From the NCBI GenBank assembly GCA_021292105.1, contig CM037874.1:32290185-32354184 (forward strand): 64,000 nucleotides of DNA, given 5' to 3'. The notes below the pieces were generated by a model. It saw only the letters and a program-made list of their open reading frames with translations, was not told where the DNA came from and ran no database searches. The DNA comes from Anadara kagoshimensis. Taxonomy: Eukaryota > Mollusca > Bivalvia > Arcoida > Arcidae. The translations under genes and the position numbers were made by a program. This document shows, one piece after another, positions 1-12,377 of this stretch (position 1 is its first letter; each line of letters starts with the position of its first letter).

Positions 1-163
1 CTGAAAAGACTGGGTATGGCAACAACGGAAATATCAACCTGAAGTTAGGTGCTAAATGTGTGCGTGTGTGCACTGAATACTATAGTCTATAACACTATCC
101 ATGCATTTAGTGGGTCCTTTTTTATAAAAGGTCAAACGAGCGGGTCAATGTTGTTTGTCTATG
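1..163. mobile_element. Right-terminal part of a MITE-1 inverted-repeat element
   Basis: Bases 125-163 match the right terminal repeat of MITE-1, whose full copies are at 15718, 16533, 31691 and 49910: an AAGGTCAA block, a GGGTCAATGTTG block and a TTGTCTAT end. The left end is off the window or degraded, so the true start is not known. No coding capacity is seen. Confidence 0.55.
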
Positions 164-2871
164 ATAATAGTGTTAAACATCCGACAGTTTCAGAATCCGG
201 AAACCCCTCCCTGCCTCAAGACACGCCCTAATTCCACTCTAGCGGACCGATTATTCGCAGAACATTTATAATAGTTACACGTTTGATTATAAACTATATA
301 TTCTTTAATATTTTATAGCATACATACTTTACCTTGTACGATATACCGGTATAAATTCGCCATGCCGTGTGAATTCAACCGTGCGAGGGTATATGTAGTT
401 TAAAATCTGTCACGTGACTAGGAAAGGTGACATTGAAAATACCTTTAAAATCAAACAAAAAAGTGAATTGTTAATACAGTCCAACCGGCCACCTCTATAT
501 AAGGACCACCTGCCTTTAAAGGCCAGTAGAATCGTATCCCAATTGTTTTAAATTCGTATTATTTAAACCTGTGTGTAAGGACCAATTGTCCATAAGAGCC
601 ACTTTTACTGGTTCCTTTGGATGCTCTTTATAGACAGGTTGGACTGTAATAATAATAATAATAATAATAATATATTCATTGGAATTTTATGTATCAAAAA
701 TCACTACGTATTTCATGTAATTATAAATAGTGTTTTCCATTTGTCATCAGTTTCATATCATGATTGTAAGTATCATTCTTGCAGTTGTCTATATTAATGA
801 CATAGCCATATAACAAGTATTTGATAAATTAGAATATAGCTTTGTATTTAATAATAATGCATTTATAAACGCATGCACAAACAAGTATAGTATTATCATA
901 GTTAAATGTTACGTACATACATGTATGTGCATTAACCACGTCACTGTTTATTTTTATAAATATTTACCTGGTATTTGTTTTTATTTCGTAATGTATCATC
1001 TGGCCTACAGGTATGAGTTTTTAAATTTTAATTTTAAATTTAAGTTTTGATCCATGCATGTCTGCTGAATTTTGAAAAAAAAACCCCAGATTAAGTTAAT
1101 TAAAAAGTATTCATATTAGCTAAAATGATAAAAATATACATTTCCTATGTACAATTTCAGTCAGAACCTTATTTTTTTGCTTGCAAGTTACAATCGTTTG
1201 AAGAGATAACCCAAATTTACACGTATGTTCAGCAAAGATTTAAAAAGCTTTCAGCAAATGGCTTTTGTGATTAAGATGAGTTTGTTCTGCTGTGAAAAAG
1301 CAAAAATTAAACCTCAAACAGATCTTATTTGCAATTAGTCAAATCATGCTGATAAGACTGTCTCAAAGGTGTATTTTTCTACCGAAATATAACAAACGTT
1401 TGGACAAATGTTTGAACGCGTTTCACGCCCGTTTTGTTCTCCCCTGAGTACTCAGATTCTCAAATCTACAGGGGGCGATACTGGAGGTACATGTAACAAA
1501 ATTTAGCGGCATTACATAAATACAAACAAGCTTGAACCATTGTTAGTAATATTACACAATTATTGCAAATGACGAAATATTTTGAAATATATTTGGAACA
1601 AAGTTTCTTTTGTATTACACAAAAACATGCTTCATTGATTGCAATTGATAAGCAGAACATGTAATCAAGTGGTCCCTACCAATTTAGGTTCCTGCAATCC
1701 TTTTCACCGGACCAAAGCCTTTTATTGACCTATCTTAGAAAAAACTACATGAATTCTTAAGCAAAGTTGTATATAATGTTAAGTTATTAAACAAATACTT
1801 GCACTAATTTTGCTTATGTAACACACAAGGAATGCTTCATTGAATTAAAAGCAGAATAGGGAAACAAGAGCCAACTATGTGCTTTGTTTCAAACATAGCT
1901 TTAAAGCACTCTAGCTAGGTTACTGAGGGTGGGAGAAGATAGTCAAATTTTAAAACTCAACGGCCGACCAATAACTTATTCTAAACAGATACAGGTAGGA
2001 CTTCATTTTGTTCCCATTAAGTTCTATGTAAAATATGAAAAATAATTTTTCACATAAATGTTCAAAATGGTTGGATACTGTTCTGTCATTTTTAGGCTTT
2101 TTCAGTCAAAATCAAATCAAATCAAATCAAATCAAATCGAAGACCTTCTTGAGTGCATTTTTAAAGGTTTAAAATATGCACATGTACATGTACTTGCTTC
2201 GGTTACGGTTGAAATGGTTACACCGTTTTAACACTGCGCTTTACGTTACCCAGTACAACCAAGAACATATCATAACAAACGCCCATAAAAATGAACTTAC
2301 ACTGAGACAATTAATTATAGATTCTCACGACTTTGTTCTTATATTACAACAAACTGTTAATTACACACTGGTGTTGAGAATTGCACCCACTATATATTTA
2401 TCGTATTGTAACTTTTTGAATTTTCTGAATGAAATATTATAAATAAATGCCATATTATAAAATTTTCTTGGATATTTCATTCAAAAATTAAAAAAAAGTT
2501 ATAATATTAAATATTGCCACTATCACAGGACTAAATAGGTTTATATTGAGTAATGACGTCTCTACCCTTCTTTTTTCTGGATTGATTTCAGTTATCAAAC
2601 GAGTAAATGAAAAAAAGTTCGCCGGAATTAACAAAAGTCTGTAAATAATCGTAATTATATATAAGACACAATTAAAAAAACTTGCCATTTTTGGCTTTAC
2701 TGATATTTAGCCAGTCACATATGAAACGCTCCCGTTAATTATAAGAAGACGAAGACCATTTTATAGTCAGCAACTATGGATACCTAGAATAATGTAAAGC
2801 GATAAAATTAATCAGTATTAGGTGTCCTGAGGTTAACATGATACCTAAAGTAACTTATAAATGTAACGCAA
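164..2871. other. Non-coding AT-rich region 5' of the P450 cluster
   Basis: No open frame here has a recognisable domain. The region holds one small inverted-repeat element (475-648), an ATA microsatellite (648-672) and an AATCA pentanucleotide run (about 2108-2138). The rest looks like ordinary intergenic DNA. Confidence 0.6.
475..648. mobile_element. MITE-4 inverted-repeat element (CAGTCCAACC family)
   Basis: The element begins TACAGTCCAACC and ends GGTTGGACTGTA, giving exact 12-bp terminal inverted repeats around a 174-bp AT-rich body with no ORF. A related copy lies at 20842-21020. Both copies run directly into a microsatellite at one end (ATA here, CA there). It is a non-autonomous element of unknown superfamily. 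Confidence 0.65.
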
Positions 2872-3296
2872 GATATTTACAATATGACTGTACCTGTCTT
2901 CGATGAAACATACAGAAGCAATTGTATTTCAATTCCCAATGAAAGACAATGGGGGTCATGACCCTTGGTGTGTATCAATTTTCTCGCAATATTACGTCAT
3001 GTCCTACACAGGGGGTCGCGTGGTCATGTGAGACACGCCGATCTCGCATGGCTAAAAACCCTATATCACACGAGCAAATATGGAAAAATAGCGCCAAGGT
3101 ACAAAATATTTATCAAAAGAAAGAATTGTAAATATAAGAAATGACATTTCTGCTCATGGTATTTCAAGGGGTAATGAAAGATAGTGTGGCGCGTGCCAAA
3201 TTCAAAATGAAGGGCTTCGCCCTTCATCGAATTTGGCACGCGCCACACTATCTTTCATTACCCCTTGAAATACCATGATCAGAATGTCATTTCTTA
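2872..3296. mobile_element. Repeat unit with terminal hairpin (FB-1), inverted copy at 36407-36845
   Basis: This segment of about 425 bp reappears in opposite orientation at 36407-36845. It includes the blocks CTGTCTTCGATGAAACAT and GTCATGTCCTACACAGGGGG. Its right part (3136-3296) is a near-perfect hairpin bounded by TAAGAAATGACA and its complement. The short frames here are not conserved between copies, so it is non-coding. Confidence 0.7.
3136..3296. repeat. Foldback hairpin FB-1, copy 1
   Basis: This 161-bp palindrome has arms of about 75 bp that pair almost perfectly around the centre GGGCTTCGCCC. The arms contain TGGCGCGTGCCAAATTC and its complement. The ends are TAAGAAATGACATT and its complement. 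It is typical of a foldback or MITE element. Confidence 0.8.
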
Positions 3297-3692
3297 AATG
3301 AAGAGGTTGTAGGGGAATGTAAACGAATTGTATAGTAGCAAGTCTAGTGCATATTCATATGGTGCAACTGGTGATTAAATGTAACACCCTCTCCCGGAAA
3401 AGATACAGCACTTGACAACAAAACTGTGTATCCTTCTAATGAATAATAAAGGAATTTGTAATTATCCATTTATCCAATGGAATTTGCATTGTAAACATGT
3501 TGTTGTCCAGTAATAAGGTCAAAATACATGTGCTTTAAGATAAAAACGTGTGTATACGTATATCTGGATAAACTTAAAATTTTACTATCAAGAAGTTTAA
3601 CACATTGTACATGTATATTTGTTTAAATAGTACGATGAACTCGGTGTCTGCTCATAACAGAAAAATCTTAGTTCAAGTGTTTGAAGTCTTGC

Positions 3693-3700
3693 TATATATA
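3693..3700 (+). promoter_or_regulatory. Candidate TATA box of CYP-A
   Basis: TATATATA lies 70-77 bp upstream of the CYP-A ATG at 3770. That would place transcription start near 3720-3730, with a short leader. No transcript evidence is available. TATA-like strings are common in AT-rich DNA, so this is tentative. Confidence 0.35.
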
Positions 3701-3769
3701 CGGATTGAAGTTAAGAAAGTTTAACTGTACCGACAGTCCTTAAAAGACTATAGACATTGCAGCATCATC

Positions 3770-6700
3770 ATGGAGTTTATTACAAAGCTTGTCGATTTTA
3801 CTAAGGATTTCGCCAATATCCAGACAGTTATTCTCTTTGTAACCGTGCTTTTGATAGTATACACAATAACGTCTTACACCGCGGTCGATATCCCAGGACC
3901 TAGGTCGCTCCCGTTATTAGGAAACGCCTTAAACCTGCAACAAGTACAGACGGGGGATCGACATTTATATTTTCGTGAGCTGACAGATAAATATGGTGAT
4001 ATATATCGGATGTACTTTGGACGGAAGCTAGTGATTTTTCTGAATACGTATGATATAATTAATGAGGCCCTTGTTAAACAGAGTGATGTCTTCACGGACA
4101 GACCGGACTTCTTACCACGAAGATCTGGACATGGTACGTACATTTAATTTATATATGAATATAAATTATCTTAAAGTGACGTTATTTTAACTGCATGTGT
4201 TATAATAATGCAATGACGAGTAATATATGCTGCTGCAATCAATAAATGTGCAGTAATTGCACAACGCTATATGCCGGTCAGTCTAAACATAAATATGCGG
4301 ATATGGTTTTAAACAACATTCATAAAAAACAAGGACTTTTAAATTAATCAAATATGATGCGAATTTTTATCATAGAATATTATTTTTTTATTTTAAATAT
4401 GTATTTTTATCTAATTATTTCATATATCAATTGTATCCTTCGAGGCATAAATATATAACAGCTGATGAAAATAAGTCTACTTCACTTTAATCACGTAATA
4501 TACATCTCTGTATGTAGAGTTTATATGTTTTTAGGTCATAGTGGAAAACACATGAATTTATTCAATTGTATTTGCGGTTTTATATAATTAATGCAAGTTG
4601 TTACTTTCACTTTGATAGTTCCGCATATAGAGGTTAGAGTTCGAAGCCTCACCGGGTCAAGGGTCCTGTGGAAGAAACCTTAAAAACCGATGCCTTCGTA
4701 TGCGTAGCTTGAAATGTTAAAATTCTGCCACTCAACGTTTTGCTGGCGACATCTCGATATAATATTTTTGACTGGGACGAAAAACTACAATCAATACATC
4801 CCATCCTACTAAAATCAATTCGGCTTTTTAATCAAACCATTGAATAAGTAATTGAACATTTAGTACATAATTGATTGTTCAATATTTTATAAATATAATA
4901 ATTCTCGATACTTTATTACTGGCAGCAAAAATATTATTAGAACTTGTAGATCGTATGAAGTATTTAGAATCTTGTGGATAGAGTATTGTCGATTCCGTCG
5001 GTCATATTTTAAAATCTCATTTTGGTATTTTGTAAAAAGATAAACGAATTTAAAAGCATTGACTACGAAAACTACATGTATGTACACTGTATACATGTAT
5101 CAGAAGACAGTTTATATACATGATTTCAACAATCAACTCAACCCTTTAACCAAAGTTTAGCTAAAATGGTTCAAAATTTGGTACCACTGTAGGAGCTCAT
5201 TTGGTAGTACTCGCTCCGTATGTGGGTCTGACCTAAGACTTGAGAGTGAGTGGTGACTGTTCTTCGCCAAGCACTTGACATTACGAAATGAAAGTTCTTT
5301 CGGATGGAAAATTGAATTAAACTGGGTCCGATCTCACGGTAGGCGTGGCACAATAAAGAAACCTGCTGAATAATGATATCAGCGCAACGTACAAGAAATA
5401 TTTTTGCACCTTCGTCTATAGTATAGCTGATGACGTCTTAATATAAGTGAGATATTCTTTACTGGGACGTTAAACATCATTACTTAACTTTTAACTCCAA
5501 AATGTATTAATGATTAACACTAAACAAAAGATTCACATTTTTTCAATCACATGGGTTTCAGCATTACATGTGAATCCTTTTTATCTCCCAGTCTATCTTA
5601 TTTCCACCAGGTATTATTTGGTCAAATGGTACACAGTGGAAGAAACTCCGTAGATTTTCCTTACAAACGATGCGTGACTTCGGAGTGGGCAAGAAATCAC
5701 TGGAAGATGTAATCCAACAGGAAGTGACGGGTGTATTGGAACAAATAGAACTTCAGAAAGGACAAGGGTTTAAACTCAAGTCCATGCTATCTACAGCTGT
5801 CAGTAATGTTATACACAGTATCGTGTTTGGCTGCAGGTAAGATTGTATTTAAAATTTCAAACACCAGGGTGGATACAGTTCATTTACATCGAGGACGGAC
5901 GTAGTACTTGAAAGGCTGAAAAAAAAACCCGGGGTACATTAAGAAAAGGTTTAGTCATCAGAGTCGATGCATGGTGTTATGATACTTCCATTTATAAGCT
6001 CAGTACTTTGGTGACTGAAAAAACTGAAGTTCCTAGAGAAAAAGTACAGTTTTTGGCAGGTATACTGACAACCCATCTAAGACTAGGATCTTTTAGGAGT
6101 CGGATTTAAATAGTGTGTATAATTAATGGTCCAAATATAATCTTGTTGTGTAGGCCCATTTCATTATTAACTTTTATTGTTTCGTGCATTGTTTTCTGCC
6201 GCCAAATACAGAGTTTTCGGTTTTCAAATTTATTTGTTTATTGTTTGGATTACATTTATAAAGGACACACCATCGATCACTCGGGACTTTCTTATGCAGG
6301 TAGGATGGCTTGTTTTAGGGGTGTTTATGTGTTTAATGTTCGGTCTAGGGTCTGTTACATTTTAAATTAAAACATATAACTAGTTGCGGGATATTTTCCT
6401 TTACGTTTTATTTCGCGAAAATTTGATGTTGATATAATTCACTTGCATTTAAGCTGACCATTCTCCAACCTCTTGAAGTGTCAATTATTGTGAAATTGAC
6501 TGACGCGAAAATATCCAAATACTAGTAAACGGTAGTATATATTTACCAATGCAACAAAGAATACACTGGTTGAGCACAGAGATCTGTCGAAAATTTAACA
6601 CTAAGATAGGAAACGGAGCTCGACTACTGTGTGATCAAAAAATGGAAAACTAGTCACTGAAAAGCTGCCGCGCGATGATACTGTAGATTGGGAAATTTTC

Positions 6701-9700
6701 GCGTGAACGTACTTTAATGTTTACTCGCGTGTTTTAATTTTCGCATGGTCGCGACTCTGTATTTATGATTTTAATTACTGCTTATTTTTCGCGACTCGTT
6801 TCACTCGCAAATTTACGCCAAAATACCAAAAAGCTTTTGTGATAGCTAACGAGGGACCGAGATGAGATACGCATTCAGCACTAATTGGTTAATTTAGTGT
6901 TAAACTTTACACAGACCTATGTATACTGTATATTTATAGTTAATGTTTTAGTGAATTTTCTATGACCAATAATGTCTGACCATATCTTAAAACTATACAT
7001 ATATTAACAGGTACAGCCATACCGACGAAAATTTCAAAAATGTGTTATCGAACTTTGAAGCATTGTTCAAACTCTCGGGATTTCTCGGTATATCAAACTT
7101 CTACCCGATCCTGAACATTTTAAAGGTATTTATTTAATAATTCGCTGTAACCTACATTTGATATTCTTTACCATTTGTTTACCGATTCTGCTGATGGACC
7201 GGTACTTTGGTTACAGAGTTGTCAATGCACGGTAGCCGTAGGACCCTAGATGGAGGAATTTTCGCAGTTTTGCTTGTCAAATGTTTTTCTCCGGGTTTGA
7301 ACCCGACCACGACTTGAAAATAGGCATTTACTCGACATTTAACTATTTAAGTCACGGGGTCCTTTGGAATATACCTTACAAAGCGATGTCCATATGTGTA
7401 TGGCACGTTAAAGAACCCTACCTACTCATTGCCTTGAGGACAGTGTAAAGGTAAAAAATTTTGTCACTTCACCTATAGTTGGTGACGTCTCAATATAAGA
7501 TAACACATTTTAATGAGACTTAAACCCCATTTAATTATCAACTCAATCTAATGATCATGTACTACTTGTCTTTCTGATTGTTCTTTTTTATTTATTTCTG
7601 ACGTAATTCATGTGTAATAAATTATTTTTGTATAATTTGTTTCTATTTTTAACAAGGCAGGTGAAATGATGAAACATTCAAGTGTTATTATAAAGCATGT
7701 TGAGAAGCAGATTGCAGAACATGAAACCTCGTTTGACAGTAACAACATCAGAGACTTTGTTGATCTTTATATCAGACAAGATCGTGAAGAAACAATGGAT
7801 AAGGATATTTTTACACGTATGTTCATGTTTCAGGATTACCCTGGATATATTTGAAATACCATAGTTCCATGTTACTTTCACTCAATTTTGATTTTAAACG
7901 TGTCGGGTGTAGCTAGCTAAACAGGCGCTTACCCTTCCGGAGCACCCGGCCTCACTTCCCTGGTGGAAGTTCAGTGTTTAACCAAACTTGTCAGTTTCAA
8001 AGTTTTTACTTTGCTTCTGGATTGTAATTCGGACATGGATTAGTATGTTTGTTTTTGATTTAATGAGTTCAAATTCAAAATGTGTACCTAGATATAATTG
8101 AATTATTTTTGTTAAAGAATAATGGAAATGTTTTCAATCAAAAACAAACATACAATCCCGTGTCCAATTGTGCATATCACAATTCCAAAGCAAAGAAAAA
8201 AAACATTGGAAAAATTGGCAAATTAAGTTAGACATTCAAGCTTCTATCAAGGATGTGAGGTCATGTGCTCTAAGATCTTTTAACCCATTTTGTCAAGTAC
8301 AACATTGCGTTCGTTTCGCTGATGAGAAGGTGCACCTTTTTGTTTTTCAAATTCAGAGTAACTGCGTTAAGAATTAGCCACTACACGATAAATTTACTTT
8401 TTTCAAGGTATTGAAGGCTGAGTGGTCTTAAAGCTTATTTTGTGGTTTAAAGCCTCTTATCGTCTAGGTTCCGATACTAGTCGGGCAGATTTCAGTTTAT
8501 GATTTTTCAGATTTGTTATAAATAAAGAAAAGAATTGTCATAAAACCATAATAACACTGATTTTGAGTAAAAATCCATTTTACATTTTGACGTAGTCATG
8601 AAAAACATTCCCATACGCCATTTTGTATCGTTGTTTATAGAAACGCGGGATTTCTAGTCATTCAAACGCGCATGATCCATTGCAGACGCCAAATATTATG
8701 AAACATATTAACTATTATAATTTTAAAATACCATTTTAGGGGAAAATCTGTTCAGATGCATCATAGATTTATTTGCTGCTGGGACGGAGACTTCAGCCAC
8801 TACACTGGAATGGGCCATTTTGTATATGGTTGAATATCCAGAAATCCAGGAAAAATGTCGAGATGAAATCATGAAGGTTTGTGTTCATATTGCGTTCATT
8901 ATATCATCCTCCTAACTACTTGATTTATTTCTACATGTTATTAATTTTTAAATGTTTGTTTTTTTCGTTACTGAATAAGTTCGAGTTATTGCTCTCTCCT
9001 CTACACCACATTGGAAATTCGTTACAATGACCCCGTAATGTCTGTATGCGGTCAGTTCGAGTTATTGCTCTCTCCTCTACACCACATTGGAAATTCGTTA
9101 CAATGACCCCGTAACGTCTGTATGCGGTCAGTTCGAGTTATTGCTCTTTCCTCTACACCACATTGGAAATTCGTTACAATGACCCCGTAATGTCTGTATG
9201 CGGTCAGTTCGAGTTATTGCTCTCTCCTCTACACCACATTGGAAATTCGTTACAATGACCCCGTAACGTCTGTATGCGGTCAGTTCGAGTTATTGCTCTT
9301 TCCTCTACACCACATTGGAAATTCGTTATAATGACCCCGTAACGTCTGTATGCGCATATACTTTTGATCGGTCTGTACTGAACATGTTTCTTCATATGTA
9401 GAGCCTTTGGCAGCATTGCAAATTTTAACAAACACCGTACGTCTTAACTCATATGGTTCATTTTAGGTTGTTGGAGATAGCAGAATGGTTACTCTTCAAG
9501 ATAAGAAGGAATGTCACTATATAAATGCTACTATCTGTGAGATACAAAGGAAGGCAACGATAGGTATATAATCTTTTTATAATTGTGGAAGGTTAAGCGT
9601 TCTGTCTTCCTGTTATTATGAAAAAAAAACCTAATTGTTGTTAAAATCACAATCCCAAAGCAAAATGTAAAAACAAATATAGTCGAAAAAGTGAACTTCC

Positions 9701-11080
9701 GCTAAGAAAGTGAGACCGAGTGCTCTAGAAGAGTAAGCATTCCATATTTAGTTGGTATATACGTTCTTGTTTGATTTATTGTAGTCATTTTCGTAGTTTA
9801 TTTGTGTTTTATATACGGTTTCCATCAAACAAGCGTATTTTTATCTCAATGACCTCATATGATATGAATATGTATACCAAACAAATCCACTGTAACGCAT
9901 TTATACAAAGTCTACCAACCGTTTTATAAAATTCAAAATCCAACTGTACATTTTTGTAGCTAAATTGTTATTAAATTGTGTTTTGGTTGATGGAATACAA
10001 ACGAAAACAATAAAATTTAGATGTATATTTTTTATGTTAAAACCACACACTTTCTGTTTAGTGCCTGCAGGGGTAGTACATATGACGTCCGAAGACTGTG
10101 TACTGAGGGGATATCACATACCCAAGAAATCATGTATAATTGCACATCAAGGAGCTGCACATATGGATCCAAAGACTTGGGATCAACCGGACAAGTTTAT
10201 CCCGGAAAGATTCCTGAACCAAAATGAAGAATTAATTAAGTCTGAGAAGCTTATTCCATTTTCAGTTGGTAATGTCCACATTTTTAAAATCTCATATATG
10301 TACATTAAATATGTATGGAAAAAATAACTTCTTTAACAAGTTTAATATATCATTATTACAAAAAAGGTGTAAATCATTAACCATCTGCGATTTTATTTGT
10401 AATGTTTATCGAGTTGGTCATATTTAATGGGGACATGCATGGCGTTCATAGCAATCAATATGCCATACTTTAGTATGACAGAATATGGCAGAATAAGCTA
10501 GCAACAGTGTAAATGTAAACAAAATATTAATTAACGTTTTGAAATTTATTTTGATCCAGAGCTCTTGCAGTTTTAAAAACTATCTGTATCTGCGAAACCT
10601 GCTTAAAATGATCAAATAACTTAGGACACTACCTAATACGCACGGAAGTAAGAATGAATTGGAGTTATGGTGTTTATACCCCAAACACAATACTTTCACA
10701 TATAATGCCGTTTTATAAATCTTCATTATAACATCACTCTGGATCAATTAATATTTCCCCAGAATGTGTTTGTCCTTGCTTTGGCTGTTTTACCATTGTT
10801 TTGTATTGTGTCGTGATTTTGGTAGTGTTTGCCGTTGCTATGTACATGGTTATCATTTGGAAGGTTTTATTATTATTACTTTTACTTTTACATTATTATA
10901 GGTCCACGGACCTGCATGGGAGAGTCACTCGCCAGAACGGAGATTTTCTTGTTTCTTACCAACATGCTCCAGAGATTTAAATTTGTACGAGAATCCCCTG
11001 ACGATGTTTACAATTTTAATGGGCATTTTGGCGTCACAATGACTGCACTGCCTTACAATATCAAAGCGATGGCTAGATAG
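3770..11080 (+). CDS. CYP-A: cytochrome P450, clan 2 (CYP2-like), 8 exons, intact
   Basis: The product is predicted to be a microsomal haem-thiolate monooxygenase that uses electrons from NADPH-P450 reductase; its substrate is unknown. Exons are 3770-4133, 5611-5836, 7011-7125, 7657-7816, 8740-8876, 9467-9563, 10062-10268 and 10902-11080. They sum to 1485 bp (494 aa), with every junction GT-AG and in frame. The start at 3770 precedes a hydrophobic N-terminal anchor (residues about 17-33) and the proline-rich hinge DIPGP. Visible motifs are helix-C WKKLR (131-135), I-helix AAGTET (301-306), ExxR as EIQR (359-362), PERF (414-417) and the haem loop FSVGPRTCMG with Cys440. Length and motifs are normal for the family. 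CYP2-like genes often act on xenobiotics, steroids or fatty acids, but nothing here decides which. It is followed by two paralogues in the same orientation. Confidence 0.93.
4618..4790 (+). mobile_element. Degraded tRNA-derived SINE fragment in CYP-A intron 1
   Basis: A B-box-like GAGTTCGAAGCCTC is followed by CACCGGGTCAAGG, then the family tail GGCGACATCTCGATATAA and GACTGGGACG. The middle differs from the copies at 5185 and 21363, so this may be another subfamily or a rearranged copy. Confidence 0.5.
5185..5490 (+). mobile_element. tRNA-derived SINE in CYP-A intron 1
   Basis: The head is tRNA-like (AGCTCATTTGGTAGTACTCGC, an A-box region) but its B box is deleted. The body is shared with 21363-21711: TCGCCAAGCACT, ATTACGAAATGAAAGT, TCTTTCGGATGG, GCGCAACG. 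The tail ends ACTGGGACGTTAAAC. The family resembles molluscan SINEs with a conserved 3' domain; the exact family name is not assigned. Confidence 0.75.
6581..6919. mobile_element. MITE-2 inverted-repeat element in CYP-A intron 2
   Basis: The left end is ATCTGTCGAAAATTTAACACT and the right end AGTGTTAAACTTTACACAGA, which are inverted copies. The same termini occur at 13341-14109, 20478-20516 and 20529-20670. The 339-bp body has no ORF. Confidence 0.6.
7303..7535 (+). mobile_element. Degraded tRNA-derived SINE in CYP-A intron 3
   Basis: A B-box GGGTTTGAACCCGAC is followed by GACTTGAAAATAGG, a GGCACGTTAAAGAACC block, and the tail TTGGTGACGTCTCAATATAA ending near GAGACTTAAACCC. The 5' limit is unclear; a tRNA-like A box is not convincing upstream. 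Confidence 0.55.
7826..8063 (+). repeat. RepA copy starting 10 bp after the CYP-A exon 4 donor
   Basis: This matches the RepA consensus from the ...CAGGATTACCCTGGATATATTTG block, through GTGTAGCTAGCTAAACAGG and the two hairpins, to the 3' end ATGTTTGTTTTTGAT. The insertion lies almost on the exon 4 splice donor but leaves GTATGT intact. Confidence 0.75.
8137..8245 (-). repeat. RepA fragment, reverse orientation
   Basis: It begins ATCAAAAACAAACATAC, the complement of the RepA 3' end, and continues through ATCACAATTCCAAAGCAAAG. Only the 3' third of the family is present, and it is separated from the + copy by about 75 bp. Confidence 0.6.
8410..8500 (+). mobile_element. Possible tRNA-derived SINE head
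   Basis: GGCTGAGTGGTCTTAAAGC resembles the A-box/D-arm of a Leu/Ser-type tRNA and TAGGTTCCGATACTAG a decayed B box. Spacing is roughly tRNA-like. No tail was recognised, so this is tentative. Confidence 0.35.
8979..9354 (+). repeat. 76-bp minisatellite, 5 copies, CYP-A intron 5
   Basis: Units start at 8979, 9055, 9131, 9207 and 9283, an exact 76-bp period. They differ by a few substitutions (CTCTCT/CTCTTT, GTAATG/GTAACG). It lies between exons 5 and 6. The open frames across it are repeat artefacts. Confidence 0.93.
9640..9740 (-). repeat. RepA fragment, degraded, in CYP-A intron 6
   Basis: ATCACAATCCCAAAGCAAA and GTGAACTTCCGCTAAGAAAG followed by GTGAGACCGAGTGCTC correspond to the complement of the RepA core. 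Identity is low. Confidence 0.45.
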
Positions 11081-11083
11081 ACT

Positions 11084-11164
11084 GGCGATGTTTATAATTT
11101 CAGTGGGCATTTTGGCGTCACATCGACTGCACTACCTTACAATATAAAAGCGATTGCTAGATAA
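11084..11164 (+). pseudogene. Tandem duplicate of the last 81 bp of CYP-A exon 8
   Basis: Starting 3 bp after the CYP-A stop, 81 bp repeat the preceding 81 bp (11000-11080) at about 88% identity by eye (10 differences). The copy stays in the same reading frame and ends in its own stop (TAA versus TAG). It encodes a second version of the C-terminal strand ending NIKAIAR. Half of the differences change amino acids (D to G, N to S, M to S, M to I). It has no acceptor or haem loop of its own, so it is probably part of the 3' UTR. Confidence 0.85.
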
Positions 11165-11963
11165 ATATGCTGAAACAATTTTGTATATTCTCGCATAGTT
11201 AAACGACTTCATGCGCTGATCTCTGCTAGACGATTGTGGTAAATGAAGGTTAAACCTGTGTAGCATTCGCACATGGATGTTTCGAAATACAGATAAAACA
11301 ACGTTTTTATCGGTGGAAATCTGTTAACCGAGTAATATATGAAAATACAGCAACAAACAAGTTATAATGTCGTGGAATTAGTGGATGCTCTGAGATATCG
11401 CTGAAAATTTATAAGAAGACTTATTGATAAACATGTAGATATAATGTATAACAATTTTAAACGTGGACATCAAATGTAAGGCGTTTATCGTTAAGTAGAT
11501 GTCAGATGTTTGGTTGAACCAAATTGCATCCAATATTAATTTATATAATGGTGCCTGATGTCTGATATAACCAAAACTGTATAAAATGTTTAGTATTTTG
11601 TCCGTAGTATTGATGTCTGAAGATCGGTCTCACCAAACTGTATCATATATTAAGAATGTATCGTGAAAATTGGTATATTGGTACATTTGGTGTTTTGTAA
11701 CCAAATACATAATTTAAAAATGTATACAATTAAAATTATCTAGTGTCTTGAAAAAGGCTTTTTTAAGCCGAAATATTGACTATGAGTCGGTTTTATAATA
11801 TCGTTTTTAAAAAAGATTTTCCCCTCAGAGAATAACGCTAAGAAAGTTATAAAAATGTATTGTTTAGTGCAATATATGAACTTATCCAATGTTAAGCATG
11901 TATTGGGTATTATTATACAGATATATATGTTTCGCATAGAAATTATACGATAAATCCCGAGGT
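11165..11963. other. Intergenic DNA downstream of CYP-A
   Basis: AT-rich sequence with no recognisable gene. No canonical AATAAA occurs close behind the CYP-A stop; the nearest clear one is inside the palindrome near 11975. The 3' end of the CYP-A transcript is therefore not defined. Confidence 0.5.
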
Positions 11964-12000
11964 GTTAGCGTGCAATAAATATCGATATTTGCACGCTAAC
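11964..12000. repeat. 37-bp palindrome
   Basis: GTTAGCGTGCAA and TTGCACGCTAAC pair around ATATCGATAT. It lies 260 bp from another long palindrome (12263-12377) and may belong to the same foldback element. Confidence 0.7.
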
Positions 12001-12262
12001 TTTGTTCCAGTCCGAGATTTCCCGAATCATTTTTTTTATATTGCACGCTTTGTCACATGACGCTGTTGTTTATGATGTCATACGATTGTTGTGACATGAC
12101 TGAAGACATCATCGCGGTGTTGTTGTCATATTGCACTAGTTCTTGTATCCATTTACATGTACAAAAACTAATGTAACATTTATGTATTGTACGACAAAAC
12201 GGAATTTTAGATGAAATACTTGTCAGAAGTAAACGGACTTTATTTTGCTTTATAATAAAAGG

Positions 12263-12377
12263 GTTATTGAACTGATATTGTGAAATATTGTCCCTCGTTG
12301 ACTCGACATTTGCACTCACAAGCTTGTGCAAATGTCGAGTCATATCGGGACAATATTTCACAATATCAATTCAATAA
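12263..12377. repeat. 115-bp foldback palindrome
   Basis: Arms of about 52 bp run from TTATTGAACTGATATTG to its complement. They pair around a short loop (TCACAAGCTT), with GACTCGACATTTGCAC on one arm and its complement on the other. It is a MITE or foldback element without an ORF. Confidence 0.8.

Noticed and set aside
3066-3248. Short - strand frame across the FB-1 hairpin
   Set aside because: The palindrome keeps both strands open by symmetry; the frame is broken in the copy at 36407.
9204-9431. 75-codon - strand frame
   Set aside because: It arises from the 76-bp minisatellite; the peptide repeats and has no homology.
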